A DNA stretch of 17,216 nucleotides. It comes from JABCPE02 sp963518955 (GTDB lineage Bacteria > Bacteroidota > Bacteroidia > Flavobacteriales > Weeksellaceae). Under the pieces are notes generated by a model. The model was not told the DNA's origin. It searched no databases and saw only the letters and a list, made by a program, of their open reading frames with translations. The first letter of the stretch is position 1, and the number at the start of each line of letters is the position of its first letter. The stretch is from NCBI GenBank assembly GCA_963518955.1, contig CAUQKI010000022.1, positions 1 through 17,216 on the forward strand, given 5' to 3'. The position numbers and the translations under genes were made by a program. This document shows, piece by piece, positions 1 through 6,844 of this stretch.

Positions 1-1
1 G

Positions 2-181
2 CCCTCTTTAAGCTATTTAGACTTAGTTTCCTGTTTTAACCTTAAAAATGTGAACGAACTGGCTAATCTTAAAAACTTAGAACATTTAATGGTTTTAGAT
101 TGCAAAAAACCATTTGATAATACGACAATAGACTTACTTAAAAATCAGAATATTCCTTATATAGATATTGACTTTGCTTAA
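2..181 (+). CDS. C-terminal end of a leucine-rich-repeat-like protein (5' truncated by window edge)
   Basis: The frame is open from the left edge to a TAA at 179-181, giving about 59 residues. The visible part has regularly spaced Leu and Asn residues (for example ELANLKNLEHLMVLDC), the pattern of leucine-rich repeats, followed by a short alternating tail ending in DIDFA. LRR proteins act as binding scaffolds; in Bacteroidota small LRR proteins occur both as surface proteins and within toxin/immunity neighbourhoods. The start and any signal peptide lie outside the window, so location and role cannot be judged. A strong hairpin terminator follows 12 bases after the stop, which supports this as the true gene end. 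The LRR reading is moderate confidence because only one to two repeats are visible. Confidence 0.6.
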   Translation, partial: PSLSYLDLVSCFNLKNVNELANLKNLEHLMVLDCKKPFDNTTIDLLKNQNIPYIDIDFA

Positions 182-193
182 ATTTATCAATAA

Positions 194-226
194 AAAATCC
201 CTTTGAGTTTTCATCAAAGGGATTTT
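194..226. terminator. Bidirectional rho-independent terminator between convergent genes
   Basis: A perfect 13-bp stem (AAAATCCCTTTGA pairing with TCAAAGGGATTTT) encloses a 7-base loop. T-rich sequence follows the stem on the plus strand, and an A-rich run precedes it and becomes a T-run on the minus strand. It lies between the stop codons of two convergent genes (181 and 246), the expected place for a shared terminator. The structure is seen directly; activity is inferred. Confidence 0.85.
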
Positions 227-245
227 CTTTATCTATCACTGATTA

Positions 246-2387
246 TTAACTTCCTAAGTGTAAGCTAATTACAGGCGTTCCATCTTCCTCATAGCCTTCG
301 ATACTGAAGCCTTCAAAGAATATATGATCTCCTAATTCTTTACTAGCCAATGAATTATGAATCCACTGCAATAGTTCTATTGCTCCGAAATGGTCTTCAT
401 AAGCCTCGCATTCTGCCATGATTTCTGCATAATACAATCCATCATCTTCAGGCTCTCCATCGAAAGTATCTGGATTAAGAAGTTTTTCATACTTCCAAAG
501 CGATTTTTCATCCTTGATATAGGCCTCATACATTACTTTCACTTTTTTAGAATTGAAAATCGTAGAATGCGGTGCGTAATCATCCAGATTATTGTCTATA
601 TCTTCGTTGTAATCATAGACAGCCATCCAGAAATTCTGTAAAGATTCGTAAATTTTATCATTGAACGCCCATGCCACATTATCCAAAAGATTTGGGTTTT
701 CTGCTGGTGCATAGCCTTCGCAGACATTTACTCTGTTTACATCCACTACTGGCGGATATGGTACATCCTGCTCTATAAACTTGTCAAACAAAGCATCCGT
801 TCCGTGGTCTAATTTGAAATCCATTTCCTCCTCATACAACGGCTGGATATAGAAAAACTCAACTCTTCTCTCACTCGGAAGCTCCACAATAGCCGGAAGG
901 TTCTCTCCATCCTCGTTTTTCTCATTAGACTGAGCCGCTACGAGAATCACACCTTTGAAATTAGTCCCTTCAAAAGCCTCATTGGATGGGATAGTGTGTC
1001 CATTTCCTAAATAAGTATTGTGATTGATAGGCAGACGAGCCAAAATTTTCAGCCAACGGATAGGCCAATAATCTTTCTCTTCTTCGCTTCTTATATTCCA
1101 AGTTGGCGGCAGGTTGATTGCCAGCTCCATGTGCGGTGTATATGGATAGTCCGCTGGAACATTCATCATATGAGCGCCCATTCCACCCGTTACCAGCGTG
1201 TAGTAGTTAGCCTCTGGTGTAGGTTCTATAATATACACATCACAGTGAATATCAGGAGATTCCAGCTCATGGAATACATCATTAAACTCTCCAAATTCCT
1301 TTGCTATATATTTCTCCAAAGCCGTTCTGTCTTCCTCATCATAATAAGCTGGAAGTCCTGAATCTCTTCCTTCAAATTTCATAATATCCTCTTCTTCATC
1401 ATAGCTCAATCGTCCAGATGAAATAGAATCATTCATATAATCTATCCAAGCTCTCATTCTGAACTGAAGGTGTCCCACATAGTAGTCCTCTATATTTTCT
1501 GCAAGGGAAATGATGATAATCTGCCCTGCAAGCCCATCTTCCTCCACTGGGTCTAAATCCATACAGATAAGGTCATTTCCTTTCAAAATAGGAATCCATT
1601 TACGGGTATAAAGTGTATTTTTAACCAGATAATCATCCTCAAAATTCTCCTCTGGAAGTTTTAGGTCTGCCCAGTTTTCTCCATAATGTTTTTTCAAGTA
1701 AGAAATAATTTCTTCCTGAACCTGCTCTACTTCATTGATTCCTACAAAACTCTGTCCTTCTCCCACTGCAAAAAACGGCACATCTTCTTTCTGTCCGCTG
1801 AAAGTTCTATGCAGCTGTTTGAAAGATTCTGGAAGCTCAAAACCTAGTCTCTGTTCCAGTGCAGAAATTTCTGCTTCTGATGCAGGATTTCCCAGTTTTT
1901 CAGCCATTTTAGGTGCTTTTTCTTTTAAAAGGTCTACAAAAACTTCTAAATCATACTCCACCTCGCCTTTTCCTCCTGTATATACATCATATGTAGGAAT
2001 ACCTTTTTTTTCTGCGATATTCAGCCAATTGAGAAATTCATAAGCATTGTTACATCCGCCTAGTTCTTCATGTTTCTCGAAGTGCTTTCTAGCATTGACT
2101 TTATCATCCAAAAAGAAATAAGAATAACCGATACGGTAGTTCCACGCAGCCTCTTCAGAAAGCTCATCTTCTAGATATTTGAACACCTCTATCGCTTTTC
2201 TAAGGTGGTTTTTGTTTTCTTCTGTCTGGTCTAGCCAGTAGAGATTGTTATACGCACGAGCCAGCTCACTCAAAACCTGCGTAGTTCTCTGCTCTACAGG
2301 AAGCCCTTCCACGAAATCTACAATCGCCTGAATTTTATCCTGCTCATCCCAAGCATCTATTTTCTTTAAAATCTGCTGTTCTGTCAT
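246..2387 (-). CDS. TPR-like/SMI1-KNR4 (SUKH)/Suppressor-of-fused multidomain protein
   Basis: This is a 713-residue, acidic, predicted cytosolic protein with no signal peptide. Residues 1-125 are helical and TPR-like (the best unit is around 85-111). Residues about 165-315 resemble an SMI1/KNR4 (SUKH) domain: an opening helix with AEISALEQRLGFELPESFK, then WIPILKGNDLICMDLDP, the usual core strands. Residues about 360-550 match the bacterial Suppressor-of-fused (SUFU) domain: YYTLVTGGMG, a PP-x-W strand, YWPIRWLKILARLP, a GHTIP turn, and FFYIQPLYEEEMDF. The C-terminal 150 residues are not recognised. SUKH and SUFU domains are both known from comparative genomics as immunity modules against polymorphic toxins; here they are fused in one chain. 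It lies 46 bases downstream of ung on the same strand and may be co-transcribed. A role as a broad immunity or stress adaptor protein is inferred. Confidence 0.8.
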   Translation of the reverse strand: MTEQQILKKIDAWDEQDKIQAIVDFVEGLPVEQRTTQVLSELARAYNNLYWLDQTEENKNHLRKAIEVFKYLEDELSEEAAWNYRIGYSYFFLDDKVNARKHFEKHEELGGCNNAYEFLNWLNIAEKKGIPTYDVYTGGKGEVEYDLEVFVDLLKEKAPKMAEKLGNPASEAEISALEQRLGFELPESFKQLHRTFSGQKEDVPFFAVGEGQSFVGINEVEQVQEEIISYLKKHYGENWADLKLPEENFEDDYLVKNTLYTRKWIPILKGNDLICMDLDPVEEDGLAGQIIIISLAENIEDYYVGHLQFRMRAWIDYMNDSISSGRLSYDEEEDIMKFEGRDSGLPAYYDEEDRTALEKYIAKEFGEFNDVFHELESPDIHCDVYIIEPTPEANYYTLVTGGMGAHMMNVPADYPYTPHMELAINLPPTWNIRSEEEKDYWPIRWLKILARLPINHNTYLGNGHTIPSNEAFEGTNFKGVILVAAQSNEKNEDGENLPAIVELPSERRVEFFYIQPLYEEEMDFKLDHGTDALFDKFIEQDVPYPPVVDVNRVNVCEGYAPAENPNLLDNVAWAFNDKIYESLQNFWMAVYDYNEDIDNNLDDYAPHSTIFNSKKVKVMYEAYIKDEKSLWKYEKLLNPDTFDGEPEDDGLYYAEIMAECEAYEDHFGAIELLQWIHNSLASKELGDHIFFEGFSIEGYEEDGTPVISLHLGS

Positions 2388-2433
2388 AATGTTAATTTTT
2401 AATTTATCTAATTTTCAATACTTTATATTTAAA

Positions 2434-3075
2434 TTACCAATTTATCGGTTCTTTACCTTTTTCCTCCAAAAATTGGTTGATTTTAGAAAAAGGACGGCTT
2501 CCAAAAAAACCCTTATGCACGGAAAATGGCGATGGGTGGGCAGACTGAATGACAAAATGCTTGCTAGCGTCTATCAATCCTGCTTTTTTCTGTGCAAAAG
2601 CGCCCCATAGCACAAAAACCACATTTTCCTTTTTATCCGAAATTTCTTTAATGATGAAATCTGTAAACTGCTCCCACCCCAAATCCTTATGCGAATTTGC
2701 CTCATGAGCCCGCACTGTCAGCGTAGCATTAAGAAGTAAAACTCCTTGCTTAGCCCACATTTCCAGCTCATTAGAGGTTTTCTTTATTCCTAAATCATCT
2801 TCCAGCTCCTTAAAAATATTTTTAAGTGATGGTGGTGCTGTAACTTTATCCGAAACCGAAAAACAAAGCCCATTCGCCTGATTATCATTATGATACGGAT
2901 CTTGCCCGATAATCACGACTTTAACCTCTTCAAAAGGTGTAAGTTCTATTGCTCTAAAAATCAGATTTTTAGGAGGAAAACACTTTGTTGTTTGATATTC
3001 CTCTTTTACTTTTTCCCAAAGTGTAGTAAAATATTCTGTATTTTTTATTGGAGCTAAAATCTCTGTCCAAGTCAT
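2434..3075 (-). CDS. ung: Uracil-DNA glycosylase, family 1
   Basis: The 213-residue protein removes uracil from DNA by hydrolysing the N-glycosidic bond, the first step of base excision repair in the cytosol. Diagnostic motifs are present in order: the water-activating loop GQDPYH at residues 57-62 (catalytic Asp59), the LLLNATLTVR segment at 113-122, and the minor-groove/catalytic His loop HPSPFS at 180-185. Length agrees with bacterial family 1 enzymes (about 220-230 residues). A TAGATTTG box 27 bases upstream of the ATG suggests its own promoter. The preceding gene on this strand is mutS2 (129 bases away) and the next is the SUKH-SUFU gene. Identification is secure. Confidence 0.97.
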   Translation of the reverse strand: MTWTEILAPIKNTEYFTTLWEKVKEEYQTTKCFPPKNLIFRAIELTPFEEVKVVIIGQDPYHNDNQANGLCFSVSDKVTAPPSLKNIFKELEDDLGIKKTSNELEMWAKQGVLLLNATLTVRAHEANSHKDLGWEQFTDFIIKEISDKKENVVFVLWGAFAQKKAGLIDASKHFVIQSAHPSPFSVHKGFFGSRPFSKINQFLEEKGKEPINW

Positions 3076-3101
3076 AATTAAATGCTAATTTTTTGTTAGT
3101 G

Positions 3102-3109
3102 CAAATCTA
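3102..3109 (-). promoter_or_regulatory. Putative Bacteroidota -7 box for ung
   Basis: On the minus strand this reads TAGATTTG, an exact match to the TAnnTTTG -7 consensus of Bacteroidota primary sigma factors, 27 bases before the ung start. A TTTG at about 15 bases further upstream (minus strand, near 3125-3128) could be a closely spaced -33 element, slightly short of the usual 17-23 base gap. The site lies in the only sizeable gap of the minus-strand block, supporting independent transcription of ung and the gene behind it. Confidence 0.5.
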
Positions 3110-3204
3110 TAATTTTCGTTCTTTCAAAGAAAAAACCAAGCGTCTACAAAGTGTCTACAAGGAAACCTCTCGTTCGATAAAAACCTAATTATCAAAGGAA
3201 TAAA

Positions 3205-5361
3205 TCAGACTCTTTCCAGTTCATCTGTACTTATCTGTGTTTTGAAAAGTCCATAGTTTATCGTAGCTTTATTGGTTTTGGAATCTATCTTTTCTATCGT
3301 TCCCGTGCTTGTGCTTCCTATGATTCTCACTCGCTGTCCCACTTTCAGCCAAAGGGCTCTTTCCTTTCTTTCTCTTTCTTGGATTTTTTCCTGAGTTTCT
3401 GTTATGGTCTGTATCACAGATTCTTTTTTCAGCTCCTGCGTTACTTTTCGTTTTACCACTTTCAGCTTTTCAGCTTCTATTTTCTCTGTATTTTGGTTTT
3501 TCCTAAATTTCTCTTGTTCCAGAATTTTGATAAAATCTTTCACAATATCCTTTCGGGACTTCCCTTTTGCATAATCATCTATGAAACTCTGTATCCTTGT
3601 CCCAAATTGTAATTTTCTATGTTCCTCCTCATAGAGCTTCTGAAAATTATAAAGTTTCTGCTGAAGCTGTTCATTTAGTTTTTGGAGATTTTCTCGTTTG
3701 TTTTGGGTAATTTCTCGTTTCTCAGTAAGGTCAGATTTTAGTTTTTCAACCTCAAATTTTTCCTGTTGAAGTTTGACAATCGTTTTATCCAAATTCACCA
3801 CATCTCTTTCTATCTTTTTCTTCGCGGAATGGATAATAAATCTTGGGATATTGTTCTTCTCAGCAACCTCAAAAGTAAAGGAACTTCCTGCCTGACCGAC
3901 TTCCAGTTTATACATCGGTTCCAGAGTTTCCTCATCAAAGAGCATCGCGGCATTTTGGGCGTGAGGAAGCTGCTCTACTACCAATTTTATGTTGGTATAA
4001 TGGGTCGTAATCACTGCAAAACTCTCTTTTTCATAAAAGAATTCCAAAAACGCCTCCGCCAGCGCTCCACCAAGCTCAGGGTCTGACCCTGTCCCAAATT
4101 CATCAATCAGCAATAATGTATTCTCATCCGCCTCCCGCACTATTCGGCTCATTTTTTTCAGCCTTGATGAATATGTAGAAAGATGATTTTCAATGGACTG
4201 ATTATCACCTATATCCGTCATCAGTTTATCAAAGAAAAACATTTCCGAACGCGGATGAACAGGCACCAAAATCCCTGACTGTATCATCAGCTGAAGCAGC
4301 CCTAAAGTCTTCAGTGTGATGGACTTACCACCTGCATTAGGCCCTGATATACAGATAATTCTATTTTGCTCCGAAAGCTGCAGCGTCTGAGGGAAAATCT
4401 CTTTGTTTTCCTGCGTATTTCTCAGCCAAAGAAGCGGATGATAGGCATCGATAAGTTTCAGAGTTTTATGAGTATTGATTTTAGGTAAAACTCCATTGAT
4501 TTTTTCAGCAAATTTTGCTTTAGCTCTTGTGATATCAAGATTATAGAGATATTCCTGATAATCTGATAATTGAGAATGAAATTCAGCGATTTCTGATGTC
4601 AGTTTCCTCAAAATCCTATCCACTTCCTTTTTCTGCTCCTCTTCACTTTCGCGGAGCTGGTGATAGTGCCTTACAACGCTGTCAGGCTGGATGTATGTGA
4701 TAGAGCCTGTTTTAGAAACTCCTAAAACACGCCCCGAAACTCGTTTTTTAAATCCTGATTTCACCGCCAAAACTCTTTGGTCTTCTATCGTGCTTTCGCG
4801 GATTTCATCAAGGAAATCCTGCTGGGCATAGTGATTCAGGGATTTATTAAAATTTTCTTGAATATTTTTTTTCGCAATAGAAATACTTTCGCGAATTTCC
4901 TTCAAAAGTGGCGATGCCTCGTTTTTAACCTCTCCAAAACGATTAAAAACCGCCGAAATTTTATCTATAATCTCTTTTCTAAATTCCAGTCCTTTAATTT
5001 CCTCTTCTAAATTCGGGAAATTTTCAGAGAATTTCGGGAAAAACGATTGCAATTTTCCTATTTGCTCGGTAATTTTTCGGATTCTCAAAAAAGCCGATGC
5101 TTCTAGTCTAAAATTTTCTATAAGCATCAGTTTCAGAGGCTCTTCTATATCTTCATACTCATCAAAGGGAATGAAATTTTCACTCTCATAGGAAGACAAA
5201 AATTCCGAAGTTTTTTTCAGCAAAAATTCCGCTTCTTTCTGTGGAAGCGGCTGTATGTTTGATATTTTTTCGGCTACTCTCGGCGAGTATGCATAGGGCG
5301 TGATTTCCTCTAATAATTTAGGAAATTCCAGCTCATTCAAATGGTCTTGTAAAATCTGCAC
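3205..5361 (-). CDS. mutS2: MutS2-family ATPase without Smr nuclease domain
   Basis: The 718-residue protein belongs to the MutS2 branch of MutS ATPases, which act on recombination intermediates or, in some bacteria, on stalled ribosomes; MutS2 lacks the mismatch-recognition domain of MutS1. The core/clamp region runs from about 1-320. The ATPase follows: Walker A GPNAGGKS at 340-347, the TDIGDNQSIENHLSTYS segment at 382-398, Walker B LLLIDEFGTGSDP at 406-418 and the H-loop ITTHYT at 441-446. Residues about 510-690 are a long charged coiled coil, and 690-718 a small KOW-like beta segment. The C-terminal Smr endonuclease domain of classical MutS2 (about 780 residues) is absent; the chain ends cleanly at ELERV. 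The start is GTG, chosen because LNELEFPKLL follows at the normal distance; no in-frame ATG is nearby. It lies 25 bases after pyrE-pyrF, so co-transcription is likely. Confidence 0.93.
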   Translation of the reverse strand: MQILQDHLNELEFPKLLEEITPYAYSPRVAEKISNIQPLPQKEAEFLLKKTSEFLSSYESENFIPFDEYEDIEEPLKLMLIENFRLEASAFLRIRKITEQIGKLQSFFPKFSENFPNLEEEIKGLEFRKEIIDKISAVFNRFGEVKNEASPLLKEIRESISIAKKNIQENFNKSLNHYAQQDFLDEIRESTIEDQRVLAVKSGFKKRVSGRVLGVSKTGSITYIQPDSVVRHYHQLRESEEEQKKEVDRILRKLTSEIAEFHSQLSDYQEYLYNLDITRAKAKFAEKINGVLPKINTHKTLKLIDAYHPLLWLRNTQENKEIFPQTLQLSEQNRIICISGPNAGGKSITLKTLGLLQLMIQSGILVPVHPRSEMFFFDKLMTDIGDNQSIENHLSTYSSRLKKMSRIVREADENTLLLIDEFGTGSDPELGGALAEAFLEFFYEKESFAVITTHYTNIKLVVEQLPHAQNAAMLFDEETLEPMYKLEVGQAGSSFTFEVAEKNNIPRFIIHSAKKKIERDVVNLDKTIVKLQQEKFEVEKLKSDLTEKREITQNKRENLQKLNEQLQQKLYNFQKLYEEEHRKLQFGTRIQSFIDDYAKGKSRKDIVKDFIKILEQEKFRKNQNTEKIEAEKLKVVKRKVTQELKKESVIQTITETQEKIQERERKERALWLKVGQRVRIIGSTSTGTIEKIDSKTNKATINYGLFKTQISTDELERV

Positions 5362-5365
5362 CTTG

Positions 5366-5373
5366 CAAAAGTA
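5366..5373 (-). promoter_or_regulatory. Possible -7 box overlapping the mutS2 start region
   Basis: The minus strand reads TACTTTTG, matching TAnnTTTG, only 4 bases before the GTG start of mutS2. If it is used, the transcript would begin at or just inside the start codon, so it would be leaderless or would start translation later (an in-frame TTG is codon 8). In AT-rich DNA such an octamer can occur by chance, and mutS2 may simply be read from the pyrE-pyrF promoter. Confidence 0.25.
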
Positions 5374-5386
5374 ACATTTTTAATTT

Positions 5387-6751
5387 TTATTTTAAAGATT
5401 TTTCATAAGCTTCCCAGCCTATTTTCCTGTAACTTTTTGAAGCTTTTTCAGCATCTTCCGCCTGATAAACTCCACGCCCCACGATGATAAAATCTGTATG
5501 CAGATTGAGAAAAACATAGTCTGGCATATTATACTGCTGTCCTTTGTTATCGCCTGCCTGTTCCAAACTAATCCCTGGAGTAAAAAGCAACATTTCCTTG
5601 CTTATTTTTCTCTGCGCCACGCAGCCCATTATATTAGGTTGATTTTCAACGATTTTAAGCCCTTCCTCTTGGTAATGAGCATCTGTAAGTGTTCCTTCAC
5701 AAGACATTCCCAAAATCGCTATAACTCCCACATTTTTAAAACATTCCAAAGATTTCTTCCCTGCTATGAGATGTGATGTCACCATATCCGCCCATTTTGA
5801 GATTTGATAAATTCCTTTTGAGAATTGTAATTCCTGCGTGCTGCCTATATCCGCAAATTTTCTATCCTCCATCAATAGAAAATTATGCTTCCTCGCCAAA
5901 TCTACCAGCGGAAGAATGGTCTTATCGTGGTCAAAATCTTTTATAATATCTATGTGCGTTTTTAGGGCAACTATCTGTGGCCCTACTTTCTCCGCTAAAT
6001 TTAGTAACTCACTGGTAGTCATCACATCTGCAGAGACAATCAGATTAGATTTTTTATCGGCTGCTATCTGCAAAAGTTTTTGGGCTGTGGGATGCTTTGT
6101 GATTTCTAATTTTTGCTCATAAGAAAGTCTTTTTTCTTCCTCAAATTTCACTTGTTTTCCGGCCAAAAAATCATGGATTTTTGCAACCTGCTCATCATCT
6201 ATTTCTCCTGCTTCATGTAAGATTTTCACCACTTCTGTAATAGTGAATAATGTATGAACTCTGTAGCCCTTCTGTTCTAAAAGCTCCTTTCCGCCCTGCT
6301 GTCTATCCAAAACCACCACTATATCAGATACTTTCAGCCCTTCTTTTTCCACCTCTGCTATGGTCTCCAAGAGGGATTTTCCAGATGTAATCACATCTTC
6401 CACCAAAAGGCAAGATTGCCCTTGTTTATAGATACCTTCTATCAGTTTTTTAGTTCCATAGTCTTTGGCTTCTTTTCGCTTCATAATCAATGGAATCTCG
6501 GACAATAGAGACATCACAGTCGCCATCGGAAGTGCCGCATAAGGAACTCCACAAATCAAATCCAGCTTATTATCCTTCGGTAAAATTTCTAAAAGATGCT
6601 CTGCTAGTTTTTTCAGAATTTTCGGATCTGATGCCAACGGACGCAAATCCACATAAAAAGGGCTTTCTATTCCACTTTTCAGAGTAAATTTCCCGAATTT
6701 AATGATTTCTAATTTGTAAGATTCTAAAAAGAATTTGTTTTTGGATTCCAT
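5387..6751 (-). CDS. pyrEF: Fused orotate phosphoribosyltransferase/OMP decarboxylase (UMP synthase)
   Basis: This 454-residue bifunctional cytosolic enzyme should carry out the last two steps of de novo UMP synthesis: orotate plus PRPP to OMP, then OMP to UMP plus CO2. Residues 1-205 are the PyrE part, with the PRPP-binding loop LLVEDVITSGKS at 115-126 and the KRKEAKDYGT segment at about 91-100. Residues 215-454 are the PyrF part: SADVMTT at 240-246, ALKTHIDII at 262-270, the catalytic EDRKFADIGST at 295-305, FTPGI at 390-394 and the phosphate-binding IIVGRGVY at 422-429. Gene order and PyrF motifs (EDRKFADIG, and the GDNKGQQYN segment near 400) closely resemble eukaryotic UMPS rather than the short E. 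coli-type PyrF. It heads the minus-strand block and has its own -7-like box 15 bases upstream. All catalytic motifs are intact, with no frameshift. Confidence 0.96.
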   Translation of the reverse strand: MESKNKFFLESYKLEIIKFGKFTLKSGIESPFYVDLRPLASDPKILKKLAEHLLEILPKDNKLDLICGVPYAALPMATVMSLLSEIPLIMKRKEAKDYGTKKLIEGIYKQGQSCLLVEDVITSGKSLLETIAEVEKEGLKVSDIVVVLDRQQGGKELLEQKGYRVHTLFTITEVVKILHEAGEIDDEQVAKIHDFLAGKQVKFEEEKRLSYEQKLEITKHPTAQKLLQIAADKKSNLIVSADVMTTSELLNLAEKVGPQIVALKTHIDIIKDFDHDKTILPLVDLARKHNFLLMEDRKFADIGSTQELQFSKGIYQISKWADMVTSHLIAGKKSLECFKNVGVIAILGMSCEGTLTDAHYQEEGLKIVENQPNIMGCVAQRKISKEMLLFTPGISLEQAGDNKGQQYNMPDYVFLNLHTDFIIVGRGVYQAEDAEKASKSYRKIGWEAYEKSLK

Positions 6752-6766
6752 GAGATTAATTTTTCA

Positions 6767-6774
6767 CAAAGTTA
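6767..6774 (-). promoter_or_regulatory. Putative -7 box for the pyrEF-mutS2 unit
   Basis: The minus strand reads TAACTTTG, an exact TAnnTTTG match, with its end 15 bases upstream of the pyrEF ATG. No clear TTG -33 element was found at the expected distance. Its position in the 93-base divergent gap, mirrored by a similar box for ftsK, supports it. Confidence 0.5.
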
Positions 6775-6821
6775 AATAAACTTGGCTACTTTTTTTTATT
6801 CATTTTTATACAATTTATTAT

Positions 6822-6829
6822 TAAATTTG
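6822..6829 (+). promoter_or_regulatory. Putative -7 box for the ftsK operon
   Basis: TAAATTTG is an exact match to TAnnTTTG and ends 15 bases before the ATG at 6845. A start of transcription a few bases after it would give a leader of about ten bases or less. It also argues against translation starting at the upstream in-frame TTG (6782), which lies before this box. No convincing -33 TTG is seen. Confidence 0.5.
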
Positions 6830-6844
6830 CGACTTATTCTTTTT

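Noticed and set aside
4777..5010. Plus-strand short open frame inside mutS2
   Set aside because: It is an antisense shadow within a strongly supported gene, with no protein-like pattern.
6782..6844. Upstream TTG start for ftsK
   Set aside because: It would place the start before the promoter-like box at 6822-6829 and add 21 residues of low-quality hydrophobic sequence; ATG 6845 is preferred.
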